Positions 34,815 through 44,581 of a DNA stretch of 57,469 bases are shown one piece after another. Position numbers and translations under genes: made by a program. The notes beneath the pieces are model-generated. The model was not told where the DNA came from, did no database searches, and saw only the letters and a program-made list of their open reading frames with translations. Every line of letters begins with the position of its first letter. Positions within the stretch are counted from its first letter, which is position 1. This DNA is from Opitutaceae bacterium (GTDB lineage Bacteria > Verrucomicrobiota > Verrucomicrobiia > Opitutales > Opitutaceae), in NCBI GenBank assembly GCA_016795545.1, contig JAEUGX010000104.1, positions 1 through 57,469 of the forward strand. Direction: 5' to 3'.

Positions 34815-37664
34815 ATGCAATTCCTTGCACGTAGGTTTGTTGCGAGCCTGCTTGGGCTCCTGCTACTGAACTCGATGGCATCGGCCGCAATTATTTCCGG
34901 CCGAGTCTCTGATGCGAACACGAATGTCTATCTGGGAAATGTATCCATTTCTATCCCGGAACTTTCACGTCGCACAGTAACGTCTGGAGATGGCGAGTTC
35001 ACGATTCCGAACGTCCCGGCCGGTGAATACAAGGTCGTGGCTTCGTACATCGGCTATGATGATGTCACGCAAACCGTCGTGGTTTCGGCTGACGGCGAAG
35101 CCCGGGCCAATTTTAACCTGGGCTCGGAAGTGCTCCAGCTGGGCAAGTTCACCGTTTCAGGTGAGCGTGAAGGCCAGGCTCGCGCCCTGCAGCAAAAGCG
35201 ATTTGCCGACAATATCATGGACATCGTTTCCGCCGACAGCGCCGGCAAGCTGCCGGACGGCAACGCGGCCGAAGCGGTCCGCCGCCTCCCCGGTGTGTTT
35301 GCCGAGATCGACCAGAACGAAGGCCGCTACGTGGTTGTCCGCGGTATCGACTCCTCTTTGAACAATATCACGCTCAACGGCGTGAATCTGGGTTCAACCG
35401 AATCCGGTAGCCGCGGTGCCGCGATGGACTCGGTCCCAGCGGATCTCATCAAGGAGATCAAGGTGAAGAAGGCCGTGTTGCCCAGTGATGATGCGCAGGC
35501 GATCGGTGCCTCGGTCGACATCGTGACCATGAGCGCCTTCGACCGGAAAGAGACCTTTGCCACGTTGACCGCCAAGGGCGGCTACTTCAACGGGCCCCGG
35601 GAAGATTTCGAGGAGCGGGAATGGACGCCCTACAACGCCAGCGGCCTTTATAGCACCACGTTCGGTGACGGCAAGTGGGGCATCGTCGTCGGCGGCAGCT
35701 ACGACTTCCGTCACTATATTTCCAATCGCCGTTCGGGTGGCAATCCGTGGTTCCCGGCCGGCCCCGTGGGCACGCCTGGCGCCCAGATTTATTTCCCCGC
35801 CAACCAGGCCTTGTTCCACTACGACGTACAGCGCTGGCGCTGGGGCATGAACGCGGCGCTTGAGTACAAGCCGAACGACCGCAATTACTTCGCCCTGCGG
35901 GTGAACGACAACCGCTTCAAGGACGAGGAGAACCGCGAGCAGAACAATTTTGAATTCTTCCGCTCCGCGTTCCCGGCGACCTTCACCCCGACGGTCGCCA
36001 CGTTCACCGGCGGCCGGGCCACGGTTGAATACCGTTACTATCTCCAGAAGCACAATTACACCACCGTTGCCCTTGAGGGCGAGAATACTTTGGGCGATGG
36101 AGCCTCCAAGCTCGACTACACGGTGGCCATCGGCAACGCCGAGAAGCAGACCCCCGACCGCCAAGACTGGGAGTTCCGCTCCGGCACCAACATCACCAGC
36201 ACGCTGGACATTGCGCCGGAGTACTGGACGGTCACGCCGAGTGCGAACTTCTACAGCGCGGCCAATTATCCCTTCCGCCGCGTGCGCTTCCGCAAGGACT
36301 CCGAGACCGAAGACAACGGCACCGCCGAGATCAACTTCAAGCGCGAGCGCGAGATTTTCGGCCGGGAGGGCTTCTGGCAGGTGGGGGCGAAATACTTCAC
36401 CCGCGAGAAAGCCTGGGACCGCACGAACCGGGACTACGGCGCCGGCAGCGGCGCGAATGCCTTCAACTTGAGCCAGTTTAACATCTCGTCGCCCGCCCAC
36501 GTCATGTTTGGCGGCGCGGATGGTTTTCAGATGTCGCCGCAGATCGACCTCAAGGGGGCCCAGGCGTTCTTCGCCGCTAACCGGAATTATTTTCCGGACA
36601 ACCTGGCCGGCTCCGAGGTCAACTCCGCCATCACGGACTTCTCGATCGAGGAGACGCTCCTGGCCGGCTACGCGATGGCCAAGGTCGACTTCGGCAACTG
36701 GTCGGTGCTGGCCGGCGTGCGCGTCGAGAGCAACGAAGGCGAAGTCCAGCAGATCGAATTGGTCAACTCGCTGCCTCCGCCCCAGCTCAAGCGCTTCTCC
36801 AAGAAGCTCACCAACGTCCTTCCCGGCGTGCACTTTAACTTCACGCCCACGAAGTCCTGGGTCATCCGCGCTTCGTGGACCAACACGCTGGGTCGCCCGA
36901 ACTATCCGGACATGGCGCGGGCCTCGGAGTATGCCTACGTTGAGGACCTCCCGACGGGTTCGGGCATCTACACGGGCAGCATCAGCGAGGGCAACCCCCA
37001 GTTGAAGCCGTTCGAGTCGATGAACTTCGACCTATCGTCCGAGTTCTACCTCAAGAACGCGGGCATCTTCTCGATTAGCGGCTTCCACAAGGAAGTCGAC
37101 AACCCGGTCTTCACGAATGCGTTCACCCTGCGCAACACCACGTACCAGGGCCGCAATTTCTCGTCGCTCTCGTACACCAAGCCCGAGAATGCCGACAAGG
37201 GTTCGATCACCGGTGTGGAGTTCAACTACCAGCAGACGTTGACCATGCTGCCCGCGCCGTTCGACGGCCTGGGCTTCTCGGTGAACTACACCCTGGCCGA
37301 GTCCGAGGAGGTCCTGTTCACCCGCCCGGGCGAGCAGCTCTCGTTCGCCAAGCAGGCGCCGCGGATCTACAACGTGGCGCTCTCCTATGAGAAGTACCGG
37401 GTGCAGGCCCGCATCGCGTACACCTACACGGGAGCCTTCATCAAGGCGTTCGGCAGCGACATCAACGCCGACCAGTACCAGGCGGAGCGCAAGATCATCG
37501 ACGCGAAGGTCAGCTTCCGGATCAACAAGAACTTCTCGGTCTTTGCGGACGTGATCAACCTCGGGCAGGAGCCGTTGGATGAGTACGCCGGTTACTCGAA
37601 TCGCAACCAGGCGACCGAGGCCTACTGGTGGACCGCCAACTTCGGCGTCACCTGGAGACTGTGA
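34815..37664 (+). CDS. TonB-dependent outer-membrane receptor with N-terminal carboxypeptidase-regulatory-like domain
   Basis: A 949-residue protein. Its signal peptide (about 1-24, SLLGLLLLNSMASA) is followed by a CarboxypepD_reg-like beta domain (about 25-105, SGRVSDANTNVYLGNVSISI). The plug domain spans about 115-250 (SAGKLPDGNAAEAVRRLPGV, VVVRGIDSSLNNITLNGVNL). The 22-strand barrel ends in the aromatic FGVTWRL tail that signals outer-membrane insertion. It belongs to the large Caulobacter/Xanthomonas-type receptors, which often import oligosaccharides. The ligand is unknown. A strong terminator follows and no SusD-like partner is seen. The remnant at 13236-13480 is from a relative. Confidence 0.92.
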   Translation: MQFLARRFVASLLGLLLLNSMASAAIISGRVSDANTNVYLGNVSISIPELSRRTVTSGDGEFTIPNVPAGEYKVVASYIGYDDVTQTVVVSADGEARANFNLGSEVLQLGKFTVSGEREGQARALQQKRFADNIMDIVSADSAGKLPDGNAAEAVRRLPGVFAEIDQNEGRYVVVRGIDSSLNNITLNGVNLGSTESGSRGAAMDSVPADLIKEIKVKKAVLPSDDAQAIGASVDIVTMSAFDRKETFATLTAKGGYFNGPREDFEEREWTPYNASGLYSTTFGDGKWGIVVGGSYDFRHYISNRRSGGNPWFPAGPVGTPGAQIYFPANQALFHYDVQRWRWGMNAALEYKPNDRNYFALRVNDNRFKDEENREQNNFEFFRSAFPATFTPTVATFTGGRATVEYRYYLQKHNYTTVALEGENTLGDGASKLDYTVAIGNAEKQTPDRQDWEFRSGTNITSTLDIAPEYWTVTPSANFYSAANYPFRRVRFRKDSETEDNGTAEINFKREREIFGREGFWQVGAKYFTREKAWDRTNRDYGAGSGANAFNLSQFNISSPAHVMFGGADGFQMSPQIDLKGAQAFFAANRNYFPDNLAGSEVNSAITDFSIEETLLAGYAMAKVDFGNWSVLAGVRVESNEGEVQQIELVNSLPPPQLKRFSKKLTNVLPGVHFNFTPTKSWVIRASWTNTLGRPNYPDMARASEYAYVEDLPTGSGIYTGSISEGNPQLKPFESMNFDLSSEFYLKNAGIFSISGFHKEVDNPVFTNAFTLRNTTYQGRNFSSLSYTKPENADKGSITGVEFNYQQTLTMLPAPFDGLGFSVNYTLAESEEVLFTRPGEQLSFAKQAPRIYNVALSYEKYRVQARIAYTYTGAFIKAFGSDINADQYQAERKIIDAKVSFRINKNFSVFADVINLGQEPLDEYAGYSNRNQATEAYWWTANFGVTWRL

Positions 37665-37687
37665 TCTGACATAATTCCGTTTGCACC

Positions 37688-37721
37688 AAGCGGCGGGGGC
37701 TTGCCCCCGCCGCTTGTTTTT
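37688..37721 (+). terminator. Rho-independent terminator after the TonB receptor gene
   Basis: A perfect 12-bp stem AAGCGGCGGGGG (37688-37699) with CCCCCGCCGCTT (37704-37715), loop CTTG, followed by G and TTTTT. It lies 24 bp after the receptor stop and isolates it from the lactate permease operon. Confidence 0.9.
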
Positions 37722-37812
37722 CCCCACACTGCCTTTCCCTGCTGCCGGCGGTGTTTTGTGCCGGCGGGTGTTTTTTGCCCTCGCCCGTGTTGTTCGTTCA
37801 CCCCTCGCCCCG

Positions 37813-39447
37813 ATGACTTGGACCCAAAATTACACTCCGCTGTTTGACAGCCTGGCTGCGTCGACCCTGGTCGCGGTCGCTCCCGTGGTCCTCCTGCTCG
37901 GCCTGCTGGCCTTCTGCCACGTCCGGGCCCACTGGGCGGCGCTGGCGGGCCTGGCGGCGGTCCTGCTGGCGGCGGTCTTCGTCTACCACATGCCGCCGAG
38001 GATGGCCCTCGCGGCAGCCGCGTACGGCGCCTGCTACGGCCTGCTGCCGATCGGCTGGATCGTCCTCAACGTCATCTTCCTCTACCAGATCACGGTGCAG
38101 ACCGGGCAGTTCGAGATCGTCAAGCAGTCGATCGCCGGGCTTTCCGCCGACCGCCGCATCCAGGCGCTGCTCATCGCGTTCGCCTTCGGCGCCTTCATCG
38201 AGGGCGCGGCGGGCTTCGGCGCGCCGGTGGCGATCTCCGCGGCCATGATGATCGGCATCGGCTTCCGCCCGCTGCTCGCGGCCACGCTGGCCCTCATCGG
38301 CAACACGGCGCCCGTGGCCTTCGGCTCGCTCGGCACGCCGATCATCGCCCTCGCGCAGGTCACCGGCCTGCCGCTCCAGGAACTCAGCGCCATGACCGGA
38401 CGGCAGCTGCCTTTCTTCAGCCTCATCATCCCGTTTTGGCTGGTGGCTGCCATGACCGGCTGGCGCGCCATGCTCCAGGTCTGGCCGGCGTGCTTCGTCA
38501 GCGGCCTCAGCTTCGCGGTGGTGCAGTACCTCGTCAGCAACCACCACGGCCCCTGGCTGGTCGACATCGCCAGCGCCCTGGCGTCCATCGGCTCCGTGCT
38601 CGTGCTGCTCCGGTTCTGGCGGCCGGCCACCGTGTGGCGCTTCCCCGACGAGGACGCCGCGGCGGCCGCGGCCCCGCGCCAGGCGATCGGCGCGGGGGCT
38701 TTGTTCCGCGCCTGGTCGCCGTGGGTCATTCTCACCGTCTTCGTCTTCGTCTGGGCTCTGCCGGCCACCAAGGCGTTCCTCAACGGCCTCTACCAGCCGG
38801 TCTTTCCGGTGCCGGGGCTCCATCAGGCGGTGCTCAAGGCGCCGCCCCTCGCGCCTGAACTCAAGCCCGAGAACGCCGTCTACACGTTCAACCTGCTCTC
38901 GGCCACGGGCACATCCTCGCTGATTTCCGGCCTCGTTGCCGGCCTGATCCTCGGGCTGCGGCCGCCGGAGCTCGTCCGGATCTGGTTCCGCACGGTGTGG
39001 CGCGTGCGGCTCTCGCTGCTGACCATCTCGGGCATGCTCTCCCTCGCGTTCGCCTCGCGCTACGCGGGCCTGGACTCAACCCTCGGCCTGGCGTTCGCCA
39101 GCACCGGCTACCTCTTTCCGTTCTTCTCGCCCATGCTCGGCTGGCTGGGCGTCGCCCTGACGGGCAGCGACACGGCGTCGAACGTGCTGTTCGGCAATCT
39201 CCAGCAGATCACCGCGCAGCAGACCGGGATATCGCCCGTGCTCGCGGCTGCGGCCAACAGCAGCGGCGGCGTCATGGGCAAGATGATCGATGCCCAGAGC
39301 ATCGTCGTCGCCGGCGTCGCCACCGGCCAGCACGGCCAGGAGGGCCAGATCCTGCGCGGCGTCTTCTGGCACAGCCTCGTGCTCGCCGCGCTCGTCGGCG
39401 TGCTCGTATTCCTCCAGGCCTACGTTTTCCCGGGCATCGTGCCGTAA
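37813..39447 (+). CDS. lldP: L-lactate permease family transporter
   Basis: The product is 544 residues from ATG 37813 with about 13 membrane segments. LldP landmarks include [60 protein letters not shown] and [20 protein letters not shown], then [15 protein letters not shown]. Family members are proton symporters for L- or D-lactate and glycolate. It opens a plus-strand operon with an organophosphate-type MFS carrier, a secreted protein and an amidohydrolase. C-rich leader, no Shine-Dalgarno. Confidence 0.93.
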   Translation: MTWTQNYTPLFDSLAASTLVAVAPVVLLLGLLAFCHVRAHWAALAGLAAVLLAAVFVYHMPPRMALAAAAYGACYGLLPIGWIVLNVIFLYQITVQTGQFEIVKQSIAGLSADRRIQALLIAFAFGAFIEGAAGFGAPVAISAAMMIGIGFRPLLAATLALIGNTAPVAFGSLGTPIIALAQVTGLPLQELSAMTGRQLPFFSLIIPFWLVAAMTGWRAMLQVWPACFVSGLSFAVVQYLVSNHHGPWLVDIASALASIGSVLVLLRFWRPATVWRFPDEDAAAAAAPRQAIGAGALFRAWSPWVILTVFVFVWALPATKAFLNGLYQPVFPVPGLHQAVLKAPPLAPELKPENAVYTFNLLSATGTSSLISGLVAGLILGLRPPELVRIWFRTVWRVRLSLLTISGMLSLAFASRYAGLDSTLGLAFASTGYLFPFFSPMLGWLGVALTGSDTASNVLFGNLQQITAQQTGISPVLAAAANSSGGVMGKMIDAQSIVVAGVATGQHGQEGQILRGVFWHSLVLAALVGVLVFLQAYVFPGIVP

Positions 39448-39488
39448 CCGCCCCCGGCGCCGCCCGTCATCCCAGAACCACCGATCCC

Positions 39489-40832
39489 ATGCTCAAAGCT
39501 CTCATCCACTACTTCAAGTCGGGCCCGGCGGCGGCCCTGCTCACCGATCCCGCCGAGATCCGGCGGATCTACGAGCGCAGGCGCTGGAGCATCTTCCTCA
39601 CCCTGATCCTCGGTTACGGGCTCTTCTACACCTGCCGGCTCGGGCTCTCGATCACCAAGAAGCCGCTGCTCGACTCGGGGGTCATGACCGCCTCGCAGAT
39701 GGGCATCGTCGGCTCGATCATGCTCTATGTCTATGCGGTCGGCAAGTTCGTCAACGGCGTGCTGTCGGACCATGCCAACATCCGCCGGTTCATGTCGTGG
39801 GCGCTCCTGCTGTCGGCCTTGACCAACCTCCTGTTCGGGTCGACCAGCATGTTCCTGGCGTTCGCGATCCTCTGGGGTTTCAACGGCTGGTTCCAGTCGA
39901 TCGGGTCCGCGCCCAGCGTGGTCTCGCTCTGCCAGTGGTTCAGCAACCGCGAGCGCGGCACCCGCTACGGCATCTGGGCCGGGGCCCACAACCTGGGCGA
40001 GGGCATGACCTTCATCCTGGCCGCGGCGCTGGTGAACCATTTCGGCTGGCGTGCCGGCTTCATCGGGCCGGGCATCATCTGCGTCGGCTTCTCGCTCCTG
40101 ATGTTCCGGACCCTGGGCGACCATCCGCGGACGTACGGACTGCCGCACGTGTCGGACTACAAGAACGACCACTCCGCCGGCCCGCCGCCGAAGGGCTCCA
40201 CGCTCGAGCTGCAGAAGCAGGTCTTCCGCAGCCCCTGGGTCTGGATCCTCGCGGTCAGCTGCGCGCTCATGTACGTCGCCCGCTACGCCATCAACAACTG
40301 GGCGATCCTCTTCCTGCAGGAGCAGAAGCACTACTCGCTTACCGACGCCGGCTTCGTCATGGGCGCCTATCCCGTGATGGGCTTCATCGGTGCGGCGGCT
40401 TCGGGCTGGATGTCCGACAAGTTCTTCGGCTCGCGGCGCAATATCCCGACGCTCCTCTACGGCCTGCTCCAGACGGGCGGCATGCTGCTGCTCTTCCTGG
40501 CCCCGGAGGGCCACCGCTGGATCGACGCGGTCGCGATGGGCATGTTCGGCTTCGGCGTCGGCGGCCTGATCGTGTTTCTCGCCGGCCTGATCGTCGTCGA
40601 CATCATGCCCAAGGCCGCCGCCGGCACGGTCAAGGGCATCATCGGCATCTTCGCCTATGTCGGCGCGGGCACCCAGGACTGGGTCAGCGGCTTCCTGCTC
40701 GACGGGCACAAGACGGTGGTGGACGGGCGGACGATTTACGATTTTGCCCCCCTGTTCTACTTCTGGATCGGCGCCTCCATCGTCTCGATGCTCCTCGCCG
40801 CGACGGCCTGGAACGTGCGGCCGCGGGAATGA
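39489..40832 (+). CDS. MFS transporter, organophosphate:phosphate antiporter (GlpT/UhpT/UhpC-like) family
   Basis: A 447-residue protein with about 12 membrane segments. The N-terminus LGYGLFYTCRLGLSITKKPL and the segment GFNGWFQSIGSAPSVVSLCQ are characteristic of the OPA group. WFSNRERGTRYGIWAGAHNL carries the conserved loop motif. Family members exchange sugar phosphates or glycerol-3-phosphate for phosphate, or act as a sensor (UhpC). No two-component partner is nearby, so transport is more likely. It lies 41 bp after lldP. Confidence 0.9.
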   Translation: MLKALIHYFKSGPAAALLTDPAEIRRIYERRRWSIFLTLILGYGLFYTCRLGLSITKKPLLDSGVMTASQMGIVGSIMLYVYAVGKFVNGVLSDHANIRRFMSWALLLSALTNLLFGSTSMFLAFAILWGFNGWFQSIGSAPSVVSLCQWFSNRERGTRYGIWAGAHNLGEGMTFILAAALVNHFGWRAGFIGPGIICVGFSLLMFRTLGDHPRTYGLPHVSDYKNDHSAGPPPKGSTLELQKQVFRSPWVWILAVSCALMYVARYAINNWAILFLQEQKHYSLTDAGFVMGAYPVMGFIGAAASGWMSDKFFGSRRNIPTLLYGLLQTGGMLLLFLAPEGHRWIDAVAMGMFGFGVGGLIVFLAGLIVVDIMPKAAAGTVKGIIGIFAYVGAGTQDWVSGFLLDGHKTVVDGRTIYDFAPLFYFWIGASIVSMLLAATAWNVRPRE

Positions 40833-40911
40833 GCCGGCGGCGCCCCGGCGCGCCGTCCCTTTCCGCTTCGCTCCCGCACCCGGCCGGACCCGCCCATTCA
40901 CCTCATCCTTT

Positions 40912-41799
40912 ATGAAAACAAGCACGCTCCTGATCGTCCTGGGTTCCTGCACCCTGGCCTGGGCGGCCGAACCGGCCGCACCCGCACCCGCGGCTCCGGC
41001 CGCCGCCGCCCCGGCGCCCGCGGCGCCGATTCCCGGCGCCAATGGCTGGAAGTACGTCGATCTCCGCAGCCTGGCGGCGCCGGAGGCCCGCCAGGGCGTC
41101 GCGGCCGACCGCGAGCACCTCTACATCATCTCCAACTTCGCGATCGGCAAGTACCGCAAGGACACCGGCCAGCGCGTCGCCTCCTGGGAATGTCCCGAGG
41201 GCGAGCCGCTCACGCACCTGAACGCCGGCATCGTGCACGAGGGCCGGCTGTACTGCGCGCATTCGAACTACCCGGGGGTGCCGAATCTCAGCTCGGTCGA
41301 GATCTGGGACACGGCCACGCTGCAGCACGTCGGCAGCCGCAGCTTCGGCCGGGCCGACGGCTCGCTCACCTGGGTTGAGCGGCGCAACGGCCGCTGGATC
41401 GCCTGCTTCGTCCACTACGGCAAGCGCGGCGGCGAACCCGGCAAGGGCCCCGAATGGACCCGCATCGTGGAGTTTGATGACGAATGGCGCCAGACCGGCG
41501 GCTGGGCCTTCCCCGCCGACCTGATGGCGCGGCTGGGCGTCCGCGGCTACAGCTGCTCCGGCGGCGCGTTCGGTCCCGGCGGCTACCTGTTCGTGACCGG
41601 ACACGACCACACCGAGCTCTACGTGCTGCAGATGCCCGAGGCCGGGCCGACGTTGCGCTGGGTGGCCACGATCCCCGTGACCGCCCAGGGCCAGGCGTTC
41701 GCCTGGGACCCGGACGAGCCGGAGATCTTCTACAGCCTCAGCAAGAAGGGACGCACGGTCCTGGTCGGCCGCGTCACCCCGCCGGAGCAGAAGCCATGA
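40912..41799 (+). CDS. Secreted propeller-like protein of unknown function
   Basis: A 295-residue exported protein with a signal peptide (STLLIVLGSCTLAWA, cleaved near AEP) and an Ala/Pro linker (about 20-42). The domain that follows has repeated beta-blade motifs (GVAADREHLYIISNFAIGKY, HLNAGIVHEGRLYCAHSNYP, VEIWDTATLQHVGSRSFG). The pattern suggests a six-bladed propeller like those of cycloisomerase or surface-binding proteins. No catalytic motif is assigned. Its stop overlaps the amidohydrolase ATG as ATGA, implying coupled translation and a shared periplasmic role. Confidence 0.7.
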   Translation: MKTSTLLIVLGSCTLAWAAEPAAPAPAAPAAAAPAPAAPIPGANGWKYVDLRSLAAPEARQGVAADREHLYIISNFAIGKYRKDTGQRVASWECPEGEPLTHLNAGIVHEGRLYCAHSNYPGVPNLSSVEIWDTATLQHVGSRSFGRADGSLTWVERRNGRWIACFVHYGKRGGEPGKGPEWTRIVEFDDEWRQTGGWAFPADLMARLGVRGYSCSGGAFGPGGYLFVTGHDHTELYVLQMPEAGPTLRWVATIPVTAQGQAFAWDPDEPEIFYSLSKKGRTVLVGRVTPPEQKP

Positions 41800-43379
41800 C
41801 GGCCTCCCTCCTGCGCCGGCGCGCGCCGGCGATCCTCGGCGCGGTGCTGGCCGCCGCGCTTCCGGCCGTCCCGGCGCGCGCGGCGGCGCCGGACCTCGAT
41901 GCCCTGAAGCAGGCCGCGCTGGCCAAGGTCGAGGCCCGCCGCGGGCTGACGCAGCAGATGGTCGACTCGCTCTACAGCTTCGCCGAGATCGGCTTCGAGG
42001 AGACGGAGTCGTCGGCCTACCTCACGGGCATCCTCGAGCGGGAAGGCTTCGCCGTCGAACGCGGGATCGCGGGCATCCCCACGGCGTTTGTCGCCAGCTG
42101 GGGATCGGGTGCGCCCGTGATCGCGATGATGGCGGACCTCGACGGCCTGCCGGGACTGTCGCAGAAACCGGGCGTGCCGAAGCACGATCCCCAGATCGAG
42201 GGCGGGCCCGGACACGGGGAGGGGCACAACACCGGCCCCGCGCTGATCGTGACCGCCGCGCTGGCCGTGAAGGAGCTCATGCAGGCGCACGGCCTCCCGG
42301 GCACCCTGCGGGTCTACCCCGGCGTGGCCGAGGAGCTTGGCGCCAGCCGCACGTACATGGTGCAGGCCGGGCTGTTCAAGGACGTCGACGCCGTGCTCGG
42401 CGTGCATGTCTCGAGCAATTTCAGCGTCTCCTACGGCCAATACGGGGTGGGCGTGGTCTCGACCCAGTTCACCTTCCACGGCCGCGGGGCCCACGCCGGC
42501 GTGTCGCCGTGGCTCGGGCGCAGCGCGCTCGATGCGGTCGAGCTGATGGACGTGGGCTGGAACTTCCGGCGCGAACACCTGCCGCCGGAACAGCGCTCGC
42601 ACTACGTCATCGTCGACGGCGGCGTGCAGCCCAACATCGTGCCTTCCACCGCGACGGTCTGGTACTACTTCCGCGAGTCGACCTACGACCGCATCCGCGA
42701 GCTGCATGAGACCGCGCGCCGTGTCGCCCAAGGGGCCGCGATGATGACCGATACCACGGTCAGCGAGAAGGTCATCGCCGCCCACTGGCCCCGTTATTTC
42801 AACCGGCCCATGGCCGAGGCCATGCAGGCCAACATCCTGCGGGTCGGCATGCCGGCCTGGTCGGACGCGGACCAGCGGCTGGCCCGGGCCGCGCAGCGCG
42901 AGCTCGGCGTCGAGGAGGTCGGCCTGGCCACTCAGACCAGCGGACTCAAGCCCCCCGGCAACTCGCTCGGCGGCGGCGCCGACGATATCGGCGAGGTCTG
43001 CTGGAACGTGCCCACGATCGTGCTGCGCTATCCGGCGAACATCCCCGACATGGTCATGCATCATTGGTCCAGCGGCATCGCGTCCGCAACGCCCATCGCC
43101 CACCAGGGCACCACCGCCGGCGCCAAGGCCCAGGCCCTCATGGCGCTGGACCTGCTGCTGCGGCCGGAGCTGGTGCAGTCGGCCAAGGCCTTCTTCGCCA
43201 CCCAGACCAGCAAGCAGAAGTGGCAGCCCCTGCTGCCGCCGGGCACCACGCCGCCCCTGACGGTCAACCGGGAGAAGATGGCGCCCTACCGCGAGCGGCT
43301 GAAGGCGCTCCGGTACGATCCGACGAAATACCGGACCTACCTCGAGCAGCTGGGCATTCCCTATCCGCCGGCCGAGTGA
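41796..43379 (+). CDS. Secreted M20D amidohydrolase, aminobenzoyl-glutamate hydrolase B-like
   Basis: A 527-residue protein with a Sec signal (APAILGAVLAAALPAVPARA), placing it in the periplasm, whereas AbgB of other bacteria is cytoplasmic. The peptidase M20D core includes MADLDGLPGLSQKPG, PGHGEGHNTG, GVAEELGASRTYMVQAGLF, a dimerisation domain (about 215-330) and late GGGADDIGEVCWNVPT. The usual metal-ligand Cys of GHGCGHN is Glu here. It probably cleaves an N-acyl amino acid or p-aminobenzoyl-glutamate-like amide. It is last in the lldP operon. Confidence 0.85.
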   Translation: MTASLLRRRAPAILGAVLAAALPAVPARAAAPDLDALKQAALAKVEARRGLTQQMVDSLYSFAEIGFEETESSAYLTGILEREGFAVERGIAGIPTAFVASWGSGAPVIAMMADLDGLPGLSQKPGVPKHDPQIEGGPGHGEGHNTGPALIVTAALAVKELMQAHGLPGTLRVYPGVAEELGASRTYMVQAGLFKDVDAVLGVHVSSNFSVSYGQYGVGVVSTQFTFHGRGAHAGVSPWLGRSALDAVELMDVGWNFRREHLPPEQRSHYVIVDGGVQPNIVPSTATVWYYFRESTYDRIRELHETARRVAQGAAMMTDTTVSEKVIAAHWPRYFNRPMAEAMQANILRVGMPAWSDADQRLARAAQRELGVEEVGLATQTSGLKPPGNSLGGGADDIGEVCWNVPTIVLRYPANIPDMVMHHWSSGIASATPIAHQGTTAGAKAQALMALDLLLRPELVQSAKAFFATQTSKQKWQPLLPPGTTPPLTVNREKMAPYRERLKALRYDPTKYRTYLEQLGIPYPPAE

Positions 43380-43419
43380 CGCGGGCGCTCGCGCCGGCGG
43401 GAGTGCAGGCGCGGGCGGT

Positions 43420-44397
43420 TCAGGCGCAGACGGGGGCGCTGGCGTCCCAGCGGTTGAACTTCGGCGTGCCTTCGTTGGCGATGCGCGTGCGGGCGTCGGC
43501 CCACAGCTGGGCCCACTGCCGCCAGTCCTTCAGCTCGCTGCCGGGATTCCGCGGGCTGCGGGCGACAAATCCGGGAAAGGCCGGCCGCCCCGTCGGGAGC
43601 CCGGTGGGCTGGTAGCGGAGATCGAAGCTCCAGCGGATCCGCTCGCTCTGGTTGGTCAGGGACGAGTGCAGGGTGCGCCGGTGCAGCAGGAGCGCGCCGC
43701 CACGCCTGACCGGCACGGGGATCGACTCCTCGGTGACCAGCTTGGCCGGGACTTCCAGCGCGCCGCCCAGGCCGATGCCGGGGCAGTGGGATTTCAGCTC
43801 CGGCGGACGGTGGCTGCGCGGCACGACGCAGAGGCAGCCGTTCTCCTCGTTGGCGTCGGTGATCGCCAGCCAGACCGTCAGCACCGGCACCTCGTCCTGC
43901 TCCGTCAGCGCCACGCCCTGGTCCTGATGCCAGCCGACCCTCGCGTTCAGGCCGTTGAGCGCGTCCTTCCCGAGCAAACGCTCCGGCGGCTTGATGCGGG
44001 TGTGCTGGATGGGATTGGAATAGATCTCGGGGCCGACGAAGGTCTCGGCGACGTCGAGCAGGCGCGGATGGGTCAGGAGGTCGAACACCGCCTTGCTGGC
44101 GTGGAAGGGGGTGTCGTGCGTCACGCCGGCCTGCGGCAGCGAAATGTCGAAATGCTGGCCCCAGCTCAGCTTCGCCTCGCGGGTGATCTTCACCAGGCGC
44201 TCGCCGAAGGGCAGCTCGCTGTGGAGGTTCTGCAGCTTGCCCTGCGACTGCCACAGCCGCGCGACCTCGTCGAGCTTGGCGGAGTAGTCGTCGGTGACGG
44301 CCTGGATCGTCGCGTCGTCGAGGATGCCGTTGACGACGAGGTAGCCCTCTTCTTCGAACTGGGCCTTCATTTCCGGGGTGATGAGCGGACTTTTCAT
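43420..44397 (-). CDS. Phytanoyl-CoA dioxygenase (PhyH)-family Fe(II)/2-oxoglutarate oxygenase
   Basis: The protein has 325 residues. A jelly-roll fold is indicated by the iron facial triad: WHQDQG supplies His and Asp, and LLLHRRTLHSSL a distal His, followed by the 2-oxoglutarate-binding Arg in ERIRWSFDLRY. The N-terminus FEEEGYLVVNGILDDATI is typical of the family. Members hydroxylate small metabolites or lipids; the substrate is unknown. It is divergent from an AraC regulator (184-bp gap with a palindrome), so expression is probably substrate-induced. Confidence 0.9.
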   Translation of the reverse strand: MKSPLITPEMKAQFEEEGYLVVNGILDDATIQAVTDDYSAKLDEVARLWQSQGKLQNLHSELPFGERLVKITREAKLSWGQHFDISLPQAGVTHDTPFHASKAVFDLLTHPRLLDVAETFVGPEIYSNPIQHTRIKPPERLLGKDALNGLNARVGWHQDQGVALTEQDEVPVLTVWLAITDANEENGCLCVVPRSHRPPELKSHCPGIGLGGALEVPAKLVTEESIPVPVRRGGALLLHRRTLHSSLTNQSERIRWSFDLRYQPTGLPTGRPAFPGFVARSPRNPGSELKDWRQWAQLWADARTRIANEGTPKFNRWDASAPVCA

Positions 44398-44419
44398 AGC
44401 GGGGCGGGGGTGGATAAAG

Positions 44420-44434
44420 TTTTCAAAATGAAAA
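44420..44434. promoter_or_regulatory. Operator-like palindrome between phyH and araC-type genes
   Basis: TTTTCA-aaa-TGAAAA is a perfect 6+3+6 inverted repeat in an AT-rich patch, 23 bp upstream of the PhyH start on the minus strand. It is a candidate binding site for the divergent AraC-type regulator. A TTGACA-like -35 (TTGACAG near 44486) serves the other direction. Confidence 0.45.
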
Positions 44435-44581
44435 GCGCGGCGCGGCCGATTACAATAGGCTAGGGTTGAGCGTTTGTTTCCAATTGTTGACAGTTTGGAT
44501 CATGCCGTCCAGGCAGGAGCGGCCACGGAGCCGGCGGATTGCGCGTCCACCCGGCGGCTCCCACCGCGTCCCACCCCTCCC

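Noticed and set aside
34675..34890. Minus-strand 71-residue frame across the start of the TonB receptor gene
   Set aside because: It overlaps the receptor signal-peptide region in antisense, has no start signal and has no recognisable family.
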